Shown here: positions 8,994-16,793 of the stretch, piece after piece | Layout: the number at the start of each line of letters is the position of its first letter | Position numbering within the stretch: the first letter of the stretch is position 1 | Assembly: GCA_035570495.1 (NCBI GenBank) | Contig: DATMLO010000020.1 | Coordinates: 1 to 31,630, forward strand | Source of the DNA: DATARH01 sp035570495 | GTDB taxonomy: Bacteria; Pseudomonadota; Alphaproteobacteria; ATCC43930; CGMCC-115725 | Direction: 5' to 3' | DNA length: 31,630 nt | The notes under the pieces: model-generated | What the model was told of the DNA's origin: nothing | Databases searched by the model: none | The model's input: only the letters and a program-made list of their open reading frames with translations | Program-made: the position numbers and the translations under genes

Positions 8994-10049
8994 ATGCGGA
9001 TAAAGCGAGGGCGGGCAGCCATCCTGGTGGAGTCGGGGCGACCGCTCGTCGTCGACGAGATCGAGTTGCCCGAAGCGCTTGATGCCGGTCACGTGCTCGT
9101 CCGGGTGCTCTACACGACGATCTGCGGCGCCCAGATCAACGAGATCGATGCGGTGAAAGGCGTCGACAAATTTCTCCCGCACCTGCTCGGCCACGAAGCC
9201 TCGGCCGAAGTCATTGAGATCGGCCCCGGCGTTACCACGGTCAAACCCGGCGACACGGTGGTGCTGCACTGGCGGCCGAGCAGCGGCATTCAGAGCCGCA
9301 CGCCCGCCTATAAATGGCGCGGGCAAAAGCTCAACGCCGGCTGGGTCACGACATTCAACGAATTCGCGGTGGTCTCGGAGAACCGGATGACGGTGATCCC
9401 GCCGGATTTCGACCTGAAGATTGCTCCGCTCTTCGGCTGCGCGGTGACAACCGCGGCCGGCGTCGTCAACAACGACGCACACCTGAAAATCGGCGAGTCG
9501 GTGGTGATTTTAGGCGTCGGCGGAGTCGGCCTCAACGTGGTGCAGTTTGCCGCGCTCTCCGGTGGCTATCCGATCGTCGCCGTCGATCTGCTTGAACACA
9601 AGCTGGAGATGGCGCGCGCGCGCGGCGCGACACACGCGCTTAATTCTTCCGGGGTGAGCGCCGCCGGGGTGTCCGATGCGGTCCGCGCGATCGTCGGCCC
9701 GGACGGTCCCGACAAAATCATCGAGACTACGGGCGTTAAGGCGGTAATCGAAAATGCCTATGAGCTCACGCACAAGGACGGTGCCCTTGTCCTCGTCGGC
9801 GTACCGCACGAGAAGGTGACGATCAACACGCTGCGGGTGCATTTCAACATGGTCCTGACGGGATCGGAGGGCGGCAGCGCCAAGCCGCAGATCGACATCC
9901 CCCGGATTATCAAGCTCGTGAAGGCCGGGCGGCTGTCCTTCGACGGCGTTATCACCGACGAATTCACCCTCGACGACATCAACCCGGCCTTGGACCTCGC
10001 GCGCAGCGGAAAGGCCGGACGGGTGCTGCTGCGCGTCGCGGAGCGCTAG
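8994..10049 (+). CDS. Zinc-type medium-chain dehydrogenase (MDR family)
   Basis: This is a 351-residue MDR protein. The catalytic zinc ligands appear as C44 (TTICGAQ), H67-E68 (GHEASAEV) and probably C149 (LFGCAVTTAAG). The NAD(P) motif is GVGGVG at ~174-179. The four-cysteine structural-zinc lobe usual around residues 90-115 is absent; that segment reads LHWRPSSGIQSRTPAYKWRG with no cysteines. It therefore belongs to an MDR branch without structural zinc. Because it is the last gene of the transketolase-led block, an alcohol/ketone redox step on the same sugar is the simplest idea (inference). A general alcohol dehydrogenase cannot be excluded. Confidence 0.85.
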   Translation: MRIKRGRAAILVESGRPLVVDEIELPEALDAGHVLVRVLYTTICGAQINEIDAVKGVDKFLPHLLGHEASAEVIEIGPGVTTVKPGDTVVLHWRPSSGIQSRTPAYKWRGQKLNAGWVTTFNEFAVVSENRMTVIPPDFDLKIAPLFGCAVTTAAGVVNNDAHLKIGESVVILGVGGVGLNVVQFAALSGGYPIVAVDLLEHKLEMARARGATHALNSSGVSAAGVSDAVRAIVGPDGPDKIIETTGVKAVIENAYELTHKDGALVLVGVPHEKVTINTLRVHFNMVLTGSEGGSAKPQIDIPRIIKLVKAGRLSFDGVITDEFTLDDINPALDLARSGKAGRVLLRVAER

Positions 10050-10177
10050 GCTGGCGGCTTCGCGGAGAAACCCGGTATGATGCTCTGGGAAAAAGAGCAG
10101 CGGCTGGATTTTCGTTCGGCGCCGAGCGATTGGGGTAGGTCTATGCTTTTGTTGGCGAGCCGTCGAGGGGTGGTCGC

Positions 10178-11248
10178 GTGAGCCGAAAAGTCGCGATGAT
10201 CACTGGTGTTACCGGGCAGGACGGCGCCTATCTCGCGGAATTTCTGCTCAAAAAAGGCTATGCCGTTCACGGCATCAAGCGGCGATCCTCCTCGTTCAAC
10301 ACCGCCCGGATCGATCACCTCTATCATGACCTGCATGAGAAAGGGCTGCCGTTCCACCTGCACTTTGGCGATGTCACCGACGCGACCAATCTCATTCGCC
10401 TGATCCAAGAGGTCCAGCCGACGGAGCTCTACAACCTCGCGGCGCAAAGCCATGTCCAGGTGAGTTTCGAGACACCGGAATATACGGCGAATTCCGATGC
10501 CCTGGGGCCGCTGCGTTTGCTTGAGGCGTTGCGGATCCTTGGCCTTGATAAGACCACGCGGTTCTATCAGGCCTCGACCTCGGAGTTGTTCGGCAACGCC
10601 GTCGAGAGCCCACAGCGCGAGACGACGCCGTTTCACCCGCGCAGTCCCTATGGCGTCGCCAAGCTCTACGGTTACTGGATCACGGTGAACTATCGCCAAG
10701 CGTATGGCATCCACGCCTCGAACGGGATCCTGTTCAATCACGAGGGCCCGACGCGCGGCGAAACTTTTGTGACCCGCAAGATTTCGCGCGCCGTCGCGGC
10801 GATCGCGGCCGGCTATCAGGAGACGCTCTATCTCGGCAATCTCGAGGCCCGCCGCGACTGGGGCCACGCTCGGGATTTTGTCGAGGGGATGTGGCTGATC
10901 CTGCAGCAGGATCAGCCCGACGATTATGTCCTCGCCACGGACGAGACACACAGCGTCCGCGAATTTGCCGCAGAGGCTTTCGGCCAGATCGGACGCCGGA
11001 TCGAGTGGCGCGGCAGGGGCGTGGACGAGATTGGCGTCGATGCCGAGAGCGGCAAGACGTTGGTGGCTGTCGACCCGCGCTATTTCCGCCCGACCGAAGT
11101 CGATCGCCTGCTCGGCGATTCAACCAAGGCCCGGCAGCGCTTCGGCTGGCGGCCTAAGCACAGCTTCGCGGATATCGTGCGCGAGATGGTCGAAGCCGAC
11201 AGGAAGCTCGTCATAACGGAGCCGCGCCGCTTCGGCGCGCTCGACTGA
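10178..11248 (+). CDS. gmd: GDP-mannose 4,6-dehydratase
   Basis: The enzyme converts GDP-D-mannose to GDP-4-keto-6-deoxymannose in the cytoplasm, the first step to GDP-L-fucose. The start is diagnostic: ITGVTGQDGAYLAEFLLKKG, then HGIKRRSSSFNTARIDHLY. AQSHVQVSFETPEYTA and the catalytic YGVAK (within SPYGVAKLYGYW) are also present, as is NHEGPTRGETFVTRKI. At 356 residues it is a normal full-length Gmd. The start is a GTG with GAGGGG upstream. The fcl gene begins 2 bp after the stop, forming the classic gmd-fcl pair. Confidence 0.95.
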   Translation: MSRKVAMITGVTGQDGAYLAEFLLKKGYAVHGIKRRSSSFNTARIDHLYHDLHEKGLPFHLHFGDVTDATNLIRLIQEVQPTELYNLAAQSHVQVSFETPEYTANSDALGPLRLLEALRILGLDKTTRFYQASTSELFGNAVESPQRETTPFHPRSPYGVAKLYGYWITVNYRQAYGIHASNGILFNHEGPTRGETFVTRKISRAVAAIAAGYQETLYLGNLEARRDWGHARDFVEGMWLILQQDQPDDYVLATDETHSVREFAAEAFGQIGRRIEWRGRGVDEIGVDAESGKTLVAVDPRYFRPTEVDRLLGDSTKARQRFGWRPKHSFADIVREMVEADRKLVITEPRRFGALD

Positions 11249-11249
11249 G

Positions 11250-12194
11250 ATGGCGGCCTACGAGCTCAGCGGCAAGCGAGTCTTTATTGCTGGCCATCGC
11301 GGCATGGTCGGCGCGGCGGTAGCGCGGCGGCTTGCAAGCGAGAATTGCGAGGTGCTGACCGTGCCGCGCCAGGCCGTCGATCTGCGCGACCAGAACGCGG
11401 TCAACGATTGGTTCACGACACATCAGCCGCAGGCGGTGTTTATGGCTGCCGCCACGGTTGGCGGCATCTATGCCAACGACACGCGGCCGGGCGATTTCCT
11501 TTTCGACAATTTGGCGATCGCCACCAATGTCATCGACGCGGCCCGGCGCACTGGGGTCGAAAAGCTGATGTTCTTCGGCTCGACCTGCATTTATCCGCGC
11601 CTCGCTCCGCAGCCGATGTCCGAAGACGTCTTGCTGACTGGTCCGCTCGAGCCGACAAACGAGTGGTACGCCATCGCCAAAATCGCCGGCCTCAAGTTGT
11701 GCGAAGCCTATCGCCGGCAACATGGCTGCGACTTTATCTCGGTGATGCCGACCAACCTTTACGGGCCCGGCGACAACTTCGACCCGTTGTCGAGCCATGT
11801 CATGGCGGCTCTAGTGCGTCGCATCACCGAGGCCGCGCGCACTGGCCGGCCAACGGTCGATATCTGGGGGAGCGGAGAACCGCGTCGCGAATTTCTCCAT
11901 GTCGACGACCTCGCCGACGCGGCCGTCTTCTTGATGCGCAACTGGTCAGAAGACCAGCACATCAATATCGGCTATGGCAGCGACATCTCGGTCACCGAGC
12001 TGGCGCAGCTGATCGCTCGCATCGTCGGGTTCCGCGGCGATTTTGTCTTCGATCGCTCGAAGCCGGATGGCGCCCCACAAAAGCTGGTCGACGTCACCAA
12101 GCTGACGGCGCTTGGCTGGCGCCCTCGCATCGATCTCGAGCCGGGAATCCGCGAATTCTATCGCTGGTACCTCGACAACCAAGCAAACGGCTGA
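11250..12194 (+). CDS. fcl: GDP-L-fucose synthase
   Basis: This is a 314-residue epimerase/reductase that converts GDP-4-keto-6-deoxymannose to GDP-L-fucose. Motifs seen are the NADP loop AGHRGMVGAAVARRL, the family-specific AATVGGIYAND, the SSTCIYP-type segment (FGSTCIYPRLAPQPM) and the catalytic YxxxK as YAIAK. The PTNLYGPGDNFD and SHVMAALVRR segments are typical of Fcl/WcaG. The gene follows gmd with almost no gap, so the pair should be co-translated. The product would supply L-fucose residues for the glycan made by the surrounding genes. Also known as wcaG. Confidence 0.95.
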   Translation: MAAYELSGKRVFIAGHRGMVGAAVARRLASENCEVLTVPRQAVDLRDQNAVNDWFTTHQPQAVFMAAATVGGIYANDTRPGDFLFDNLAIATNVIDAARRTGVEKLMFFGSTCIYPRLAPQPMSEDVLLTGPLEPTNEWYAIAKIAGLKLCEAYRRQHGCDFISVMPTNLYGPGDNFDPLSSHVMAALVRRITEAARTGRPTVDIWGSGEPRREFLHVDDLADAAVFLMRNWSEDQHINIGYGSDISVTELAQLIARIVGFRGDFVFDRSKPDGAPQKLVDVTKLTALGWRPRIDLEPGIREFYRWYLDNQANG

Positions 12195-12211
12195 GACCTC
12201 ACGACGCCGGC

Positions 12212-13054
12212 TCAGCGCCGACACGCGCCGGCGAAAAACCGCCCGGCGAATTGCAGTGCGGCGACCGGCCTTCCGGCCGCGGCGCAGCGCCATGTCGCGA
12301 CCGCTGCCTCGCGTCGCCGCCAATAGTGCAGCAACCGGGCGACGCTGCGCGGCGGTCGATCCGCCAGCAGCCGATCGGCCAAGGATATGTGATCGCCGGC
12401 AATGCGCAGGCGCTGTTCGAGGCTCGGTTTCAGCGTCAGCGAACCAGGATGCGAATAGTAGCGATAGAGTATCGTCTCCGTGGGAGCGATCACGATCGGC
12501 GGCGACCGCGTGGCGAGTCGCAGTAGAAAGGCGCGGTCTCCGGCAACGCGATAGATCGTCTCGAAGTCGCCGTATCGCTCGAACACCGAGCGGCGAAAGG
12601 CCATCGCATTGATCGCCGGCACGCCGAGCGCAAGCTGTTCGACATCGAGGCGACCGCTGGGCGCCGCTACCAGCAATCGCCGCGATGCATCCGGTGAATC
12701 GCGTTCCATCAGCAAGGCGCACCCGGCAACAATCTCCACTTCCGGGCGGCTCGCGAAACTGGCGGCGACAGTCTCGACCGCGGTCTCGGCCAATTCGTCA
12801 TCGGCGTTCAGGAACATGACCCAATCGCCGCGCGCTCGGCTCAGGCCGATATTCCATGCCTCGTAAATCGAACAGCCTGGAACAACGACCGTTTCGATCG
12901 AGGGAAATCTTCCACAAATACCGAGTGTTTTATCCTTTGACCCGCCGTCGACCACGATATGTTGGAGTGTCCTAGACGGGCCAGACCAAACCGATTCGCA
13001 GGCTCGCTCGATATATTTGGCGGCATTGAGCGTGGCGGTGATAAGCGTCATCAT
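12212..13054 (-). CDS. Glycosyltransferase family 2
   Basis: This 280-residue GT-A glycosyltransferase opens with LITATLNAAKYIERACESV and IVVDGGSKDKT, the standard GT2 nucleotide-sugar region. It has the metal-binding DXD-type motif NADDE at ~83-87. FRRSVFERYGDFETIYRVAGDRAFLLRLA matches the acceptor-side region with its conserved acidic residue. No transmembrane segments are evident. It would add one sugar to a lipid-linked or growing glycan at the cytoplasmic face of the membrane. Donor and linkage cannot be predicted. It converges on fcl (17 bp apart) and is divergent from the second glycosyltransferase. Confidence 0.9.
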   Translation of the reverse strand: MMTLITATLNAAKYIERACESVWSGPSRTLQHIVVDGGSKDKTLGICGRFPSIETVVVPGCSIYEAWNIGLSRARGDWVMFLNADDELAETAVETVAASFASRPEVEIVAGCALLMERDSPDASRRLLVAAPSGRLDVEQLALGVPAINAMAFRRSVFERYGDFETIYRVAGDRAFLLRLATRSPPIVIAPTETILYRYYSHPGSLTLKPSLEQRLRIAGDHISLADRLLADRPPRSVARLLHYWRRREAAVATWRCAAAGRPVAALQFAGRFFAGACRR

Positions 13055-13116
13055 GAGATGGGACGATCGGCTTTAGCCCTGTGCTAAACTGGGGGAACAG
13101 CAAGTTCATTGATCGG

Positions 13117-14151
13117 ATGGATCAATCGCTTCTCCAGGATACCGCTTTGTTACGCTCTGCGCCCAAGGCGCGGGCGTTGCCCACGGTATCCGTTTTGCTG
13201 CCGAACTATAACCACGCCGGCTATCTCGGGGTGGCGCTATCGGCGCTGGCCGCGCAGACCCGCGCGCCAGACGAAATCCTCGTCATTGAAGACGCGTCAA
13301 CCGACGATAGCCTTGCGGTCATCGAGAGCTTCGCAGACGAGCTGCCGCAACTGCGGGTTCTGCGCAACCCACGCAATCTAGGCGTCAACGGCGCGATCAA
13401 CCGAGGTCTTGTGGAGGCCAGCGGCAGCCACGTCGTCTGCAGCGCGGCCGATGACTGGCTCGAACCGGAGTTCATCGCACGTATGACGGAAGCGGCCGCT
13501 GCCTACCCCACAGCCAAGGTCTGCGTCTCCAGCTACGTACAGTATTTCGAGGCGGATCGACGACGCGTTCACCATCGCCACGATTCCGAACTTGGTCCCT
13601 GGTATGCCGCGGACTGTCCAGAATATTTCTGTTCGGACGAATTCCGTCAGTTGCTCAGGCAGGGCTTCGTGTGGCTGCCGCTCAACGCCGCTCTCGTCGA
13701 ACGCGAGGCTTTGCTCGACATTAACGGCTGCGATCCGCGCCTGCGCTGGCATTCGGATTGGTTTGCGACCTACACGCTGGCATTTCGCTACGGCTTTATC
13801 GTGGTTCCCGAACCACTTTCGGCCTTCCGCGTAGCATCCGAAGGATATTCGGGCACTGGAATGCGCAACCCCGGCCTGCAGCGGCAAGTCTGTGCCGCGA
13901 TCTACGACAAGCTGAATGACCCGGACTTCGCCGATATTCGCGAGGCGCTACGCCGCTACCCCATCGCGATGACGACTTTTTTCCGCCCGGTGGCGCAGAT
14001 GCTGGCGCTGCGCCCGCGGGAGTGGCCTTACCTCGCCTCACTGGCGCGCTGGTGGATCGGCGAGGTTGCGCACGGCCGTCGACCGCGCGTACTACGCGAT
14101 CTCACCGCGAAATTCGGCAATCGATCCTTTGGGGCAAGCGCACGGGCCTAG
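13117..14151 (+). CDS. Glycosyltransferase family 2
   Basis: A second GT2 enzyme. SVLLPNYNHAGYLGVALSAL and ILVIEDASTDDSL form the donor-binding half, CSAADDWLEPEFI holds the DXD-type motif, and a conserved acceptor-side segment includes DINGCDPRLRWHSDWFAT. The C-terminal ~80 residues have aromatic and basic patches that may touch the membrane. The start is uncertain. The frame is open from a GTG at 13081, but neither that codon nor the ATG at 13117 has a good ribosome site; the ATG is chosen because it keeps the whole domain. The gene ends 6 bp from the convergent epimerase gene. The donor sugar is unknown. Confidence 0.88.
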   Translation: MDQSLLQDTALLRSAPKARALPTVSVLLPNYNHAGYLGVALSALAAQTRAPDEILVIEDASTDDSLAVIESFADELPQLRVLRNPRNLGVNGAINRGLVEASGSHVVCSAADDWLEPEFIARMTEAAAAYPTAKVCVSSYVQYFEADRRRVHHRHDSELGPWYAADCPEYFCSDEFRQLLRQGFVWLPLNAALVEREALLDINGCDPRLRWHSDWFATYTLAFRYGFIVVPEPLSAFRVASEGYSGTGMRNPGLQRQVCAAIYDKLNDPDFADIREALRRYPIAMTTFFRPVAQMLALRPREWPYLASLARWWIGEVAHGRRPRVLRDLTAKFGNRSFGASARA

Positions 14152-14157
14152 CCCCGA

Positions 14158-15159
14158 TCAGACGAGATTGCGCGCCTGCATCGTCTTGATGTTGAAGTAG
14201 CGCGCATCGTTCATCGAGTCCGGCAGGCTGCCATCGCGAAACGCGCGCACCATGTCGACGATCGCATCCTCGATCGTGCGTTTTGTCCGCCAGCCGAGTT
14301 CGCTGGCAATTTTTTCCGACGAAACGTGATATGAACGATTGTCGTCGGTGGGCACCATCTCCAGCTCAACGGTGTTGTGGCCGACGATCCGCTTCACCAT
14401 TTCGGCCAGTTCCAGCACGCTGTGGTTTTCAAAGCCGGCATTGTAAATTTTGCCGTCGATCTGCTCGTCCGCGTACTGCAGCGTCTCGCAGTACAGATCG
14501 GTCATATCGTCGATGTGGATATTGGGGCGCAACTGCTTGCCGCCGAACACCTTGATCTTGCCGGTATTGACCGCGTGATTGCAGAGGATGTTGACGATCA
14601 CGTCGAGGCGCTGACGCGGCGAATACCCGCATACCGTCGCGGGCCGCAGGATCAGGGTGGTGAACCCGGGTTCGCGTTCCTCGCTCAGCACCTGCTCGCA
14701 CAGCGCCTTGTATTTCGAATAATCCGTCAGCGGTTCGAGCGAAAGCTCTTCGGTGACGCTGACGCCCTCCTTGATGCCGTAGACGCTTGACGAGGAGGCG
14801 TAAATGAAGCGCCCCACGCCGGCCTTTTTTGCTGCTTTGACGAACGGCCGGAAGCAGTCGTAGTTGATCTCGCGGCCAAGGGCGGGATTGAGCTCGAACG
14901 ACGGATCGTTCGAGATGCAGGCCAGATGAATGACCGCATCGCAGCCCGCGAGAGCCTTCTCGACCACCGCCGGGTGCCGCAGATCGCCCTTAATCTGAAC
15001 AAGTTGCGGGTGGGTCTCGACCGACTTCAGCGCGTCATCGCCGTAAATATAAAGATCGAGGACTGTCACGGTGTGCCCGGCGGCCAACAGTTTCGGCACC
15101 AACACCGCGCCGACATAGCCGGCACCACCCGTAACAAGGACGCGCCACTTCCGCTGCAT
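14158..15159 (-). CDS. NAD-dependent epimerase/dehydratase (extended SDR)
   Basis: This is a 333-residue extended SDR with the Rossmann loop VTGGAGYVGAVLVPKLL, YASSSSVYG, and the catalytic YSKYK as the YxxxK motif. RPATVCGYSPRQRLD follows at the substrate side. It resembles sugar-nucleotide epimerases, but HLACISNDPSFELNP and the C-terminal region do not identify a substrate for me. The ATG at 15159 is preferred over a TTG at 15168 because GGAG lies 10 nt upstream of the ATG and only 1 nt from the TTG. It is the last gene of a minus-strand block with the kinase/nucleotidyltransferase fusion and a second SDR, so all three may act on one activated sugar. Confidence 0.85.
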   Translation of the reverse strand: MQRKWRVLVTGGAGYVGAVLVPKLLAAGHTVTVLDLYIYGDDALKSVETHPQLVQIKGDLRHPAVVEKALAGCDAVIHLACISNDPSFELNPALGREINYDCFRPFVKAAKKAGVGRFIYASSSSVYGIKEGVSVTEELSLEPLTDYSKYKALCEQVLSEEREPGFTTLILRPATVCGYSPRQRLDVIVNILCNHAVNTGKIKVFGGKQLRPNIHIDDMTDLYCETLQYADEQIDGKIYNAGFENHSVLELAEMVKRIVGHNTVELEMVPTDDNRSYHVSSEKIASELGWRTKRTIEDAIVDMVRAFRDGSLPDSMNDARYFNIKTMQARNLV

Positions 15160-15231
15160 TACGAACAATCTCCGTCGCGGTAACCGGCTTGCGCAACGCG
15201 AGGACGGGCGCGAGATCTCCGCTGACCAAGT

Positions 15232-16770
15232 CTACTTTAAGAGCGTCGCTGCGTATTTGTGCAACACGCTTTTTTCAACAAAATTGCGGTGTCCGACAAT
15301 CCCGACCTTCACCGCGCCGGCAATATTTCCGATAAAGCCGACCAATCCTATATCGCCGCCAACCGCGACCATCGGCGCGGTGACCGCGAGAAACGCATCG
15401 CCCGCGCCAACCGTGTCGATGACCTGTTGGGTCAGCGCGGGGATATGCATGACCTTGTTTTGGCTGCGACGGTAGGCGAAGCAGCCCGCCCTGCCGTGGG
15501 TAATGATGATGTTCGGGCAATCGATCTGCGATGGCAACAACTCGCCGCACACCGCTTCGATCGAGCTGGTCTTGTCGTGAACAGCCATCCGCGCTTCAGG
15601 AACATCAAGACAGATATAGTCAGCGCGGGAATATTTAGTGATCAGGTTGAACCCGTTATTCCCAGCGTTGATCTGCGTGTTGATGGCGAGAAAGCGCGCC
15701 TGTTCAGTCAGAATGTCGATCGTCGAGCGGGCGATCATCCCATGGCCGAAATCATTGACGATCACCACGTCGTAGTCGCGGATGGACGCTTCGAGCCGAC
15801 GGTCGACATGCGCTTGTTCGTCCGGCTTCAACGGCGAATCATCCATCGAATAAACTTCGAATAACTTTCGCAAATAAGTCGGCTCGACAAATCGAGTCTT
15901 GAGCGTAGTCGGCGCGCCGTGGCGGTGGACCGGTGTCAGGCCGACATTCGAACGCAGACTGGCGCGCACCAAGTCTTCAAAATTCTCTTCTTCGGAACCG
16001 CCGAGGCAGGTCAGCACATCGACCTTGTCACAGAAGCTCGCGACGTGGTTGGCGGTGGCGAACACGCCTCCCGCGAACGTCTCGCTGCTCTGCAGCAAGG
16101 TCGCGATCATGTGCTCCTTGGCCGATTTGCCCATCGCCGTGACATAGCTGTACCGGTCGATGATCGCGTCGCCGACGACCAGCACATTCATGCACTTGAT
16201 TTTATCGAGCAGCTCGGCGATCCGGGTCGTGCCGTCATCGGCCCTCAATCCGTGAAGATAGGCCTTAACCTCCGGGTCGAAGACGTTAAAGAAGCGATTC
16301 AGGAGGTTCGAAGAGCTAAAGGTGATGTCTTCGGTGAAGACGAGCTTCCCGCCATATTGCTCGACGATGTCGCGCTCGCGGACGATCTTGCCGGTAACGT
16401 CCTCCTCGGGATCAATGTAGTCGGCGCCCTTGGCATACACATTGGGCTTGACCGCATGGAGGATCGGCTCGGCGCTCAAATCGTAAACCACGACGACGTA
16501 ATCGACGAGTTCAAGCGCGGCCAGCATCTCGGCGCGCAGCAGTGACTGGAATGCAGGCCGATCCGGGCCTTTCTGGACAAATTCGTCTGCGGTGATCGAA
16601 ACGATCAGCGTATCGCCGAAATCGCGCGCCACGCGCAAATGGCGCAGATGGCCGACATGCAAGAGGTCAAAAACGCCATGGCATAGGGTGATGGACTTGC
16701 CCTTGCCCCGCAGTTTCTCGGCGACAGCTTTGATGTCCTCGAGCGTCCTGATCTTACCAGGCTCTTGCAT
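15232..16770 (-). CDS. Nucleotidyltransferase-PfkB kinase fusion, HldE-like with reversed domain order
   Basis: Residues ~1-165 form a cytidylyltransferase-fold domain with HGVFDLLHVGHLRHLR (HxGH at 38-41), a KGADY segment (~114-118) and SSSNLLNRF (~152-160). Residues ~194-512 form a PfkB/ribokinase domain starting NVLVVGDAIIDRYSYV, with AGGVFATANHVA, VNDFGHGM and the catalytic DTVGAGDAF (Asp ~458). In the known heptose enzyme HldE/RfaE the kinase comes first and the nucleotidyltransferase second. By analogy this protein could phosphorylate a sugar and activate it as a nucleotide sugar, possibly a heptose, but the substrate is not established. The ATG at 16770 has GGGGGAAG about 10 nt upstream and lies after the upstream stop; an in-frame extension to 16818 is less likely. 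Confidence 0.88.
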   Translation of the reverse strand: MQEPGKIRTLEDIKAVAEKLRGKGKSITLCHGVFDLLHVGHLRHLRVARDFGDTLIVSITADEFVQKGPDRPAFQSLLRAEMLAALELVDYVVVVYDLSAEPILHAVKPNVYAKGADYIDPEEDVTGKIVRERDIVEQYGGKLVFTEDITFSSSNLLNRFFNVFDPEVKAYLHGLRADDGTTRIAELLDKIKCMNVLVVGDAIIDRYSYVTAMGKSAKEHMIATLLQSSETFAGGVFATANHVASFCDKVDVLTCLGGSEEENFEDLVRASLRSNVGLTPVHRHGAPTTLKTRFVEPTYLRKLFEVYSMDDSPLKPDEQAHVDRRLEASIRDYDVVIVNDFGHGMIARSTIDILTEQARFLAINTQINAGNNGFNLITKYSRADYICLDVPEARMAVHDKTSSIEAVCGELLPSQIDCPNIIITHGRAGCFAYRRSQNKVMHIPALTQQVIDTVGAGDAFLAVTAPMVAVGGDIGLVGFIGNIAGAVKVGIVGHRNFVEKSVLHKYAATLLK

Positions 16771-16793
16771 CCGCCGTTCTTCCCCCACGCGCC

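Noticed and set aside
10046..10951. Minus-strand open frame opposite gmd (about 301 codons)
   Set aside because: The plus strand is an unmistakable Gmd; the antisense translation has no domain features.
11345..12526. Plus-strand open frame (about 393 codons) overlapping fcl in another frame
   Set aside because: It runs across the convergent fcl and glycosyltransferase genes and has an Arg/Pro/Ala-rich shadow composition.
13072..13088. Short inverted repeat (TTTAGC/GCTAAA) between the two glycosyltransferase genes
   Set aside because: A 6-bp stem with a 5-nt loop is too short to claim function.
15232..16770. Naming the fusion enzyme hldE
   Set aside because: The domain order is reversed and the heptose substrate is unproven, so the symbol was withheld.
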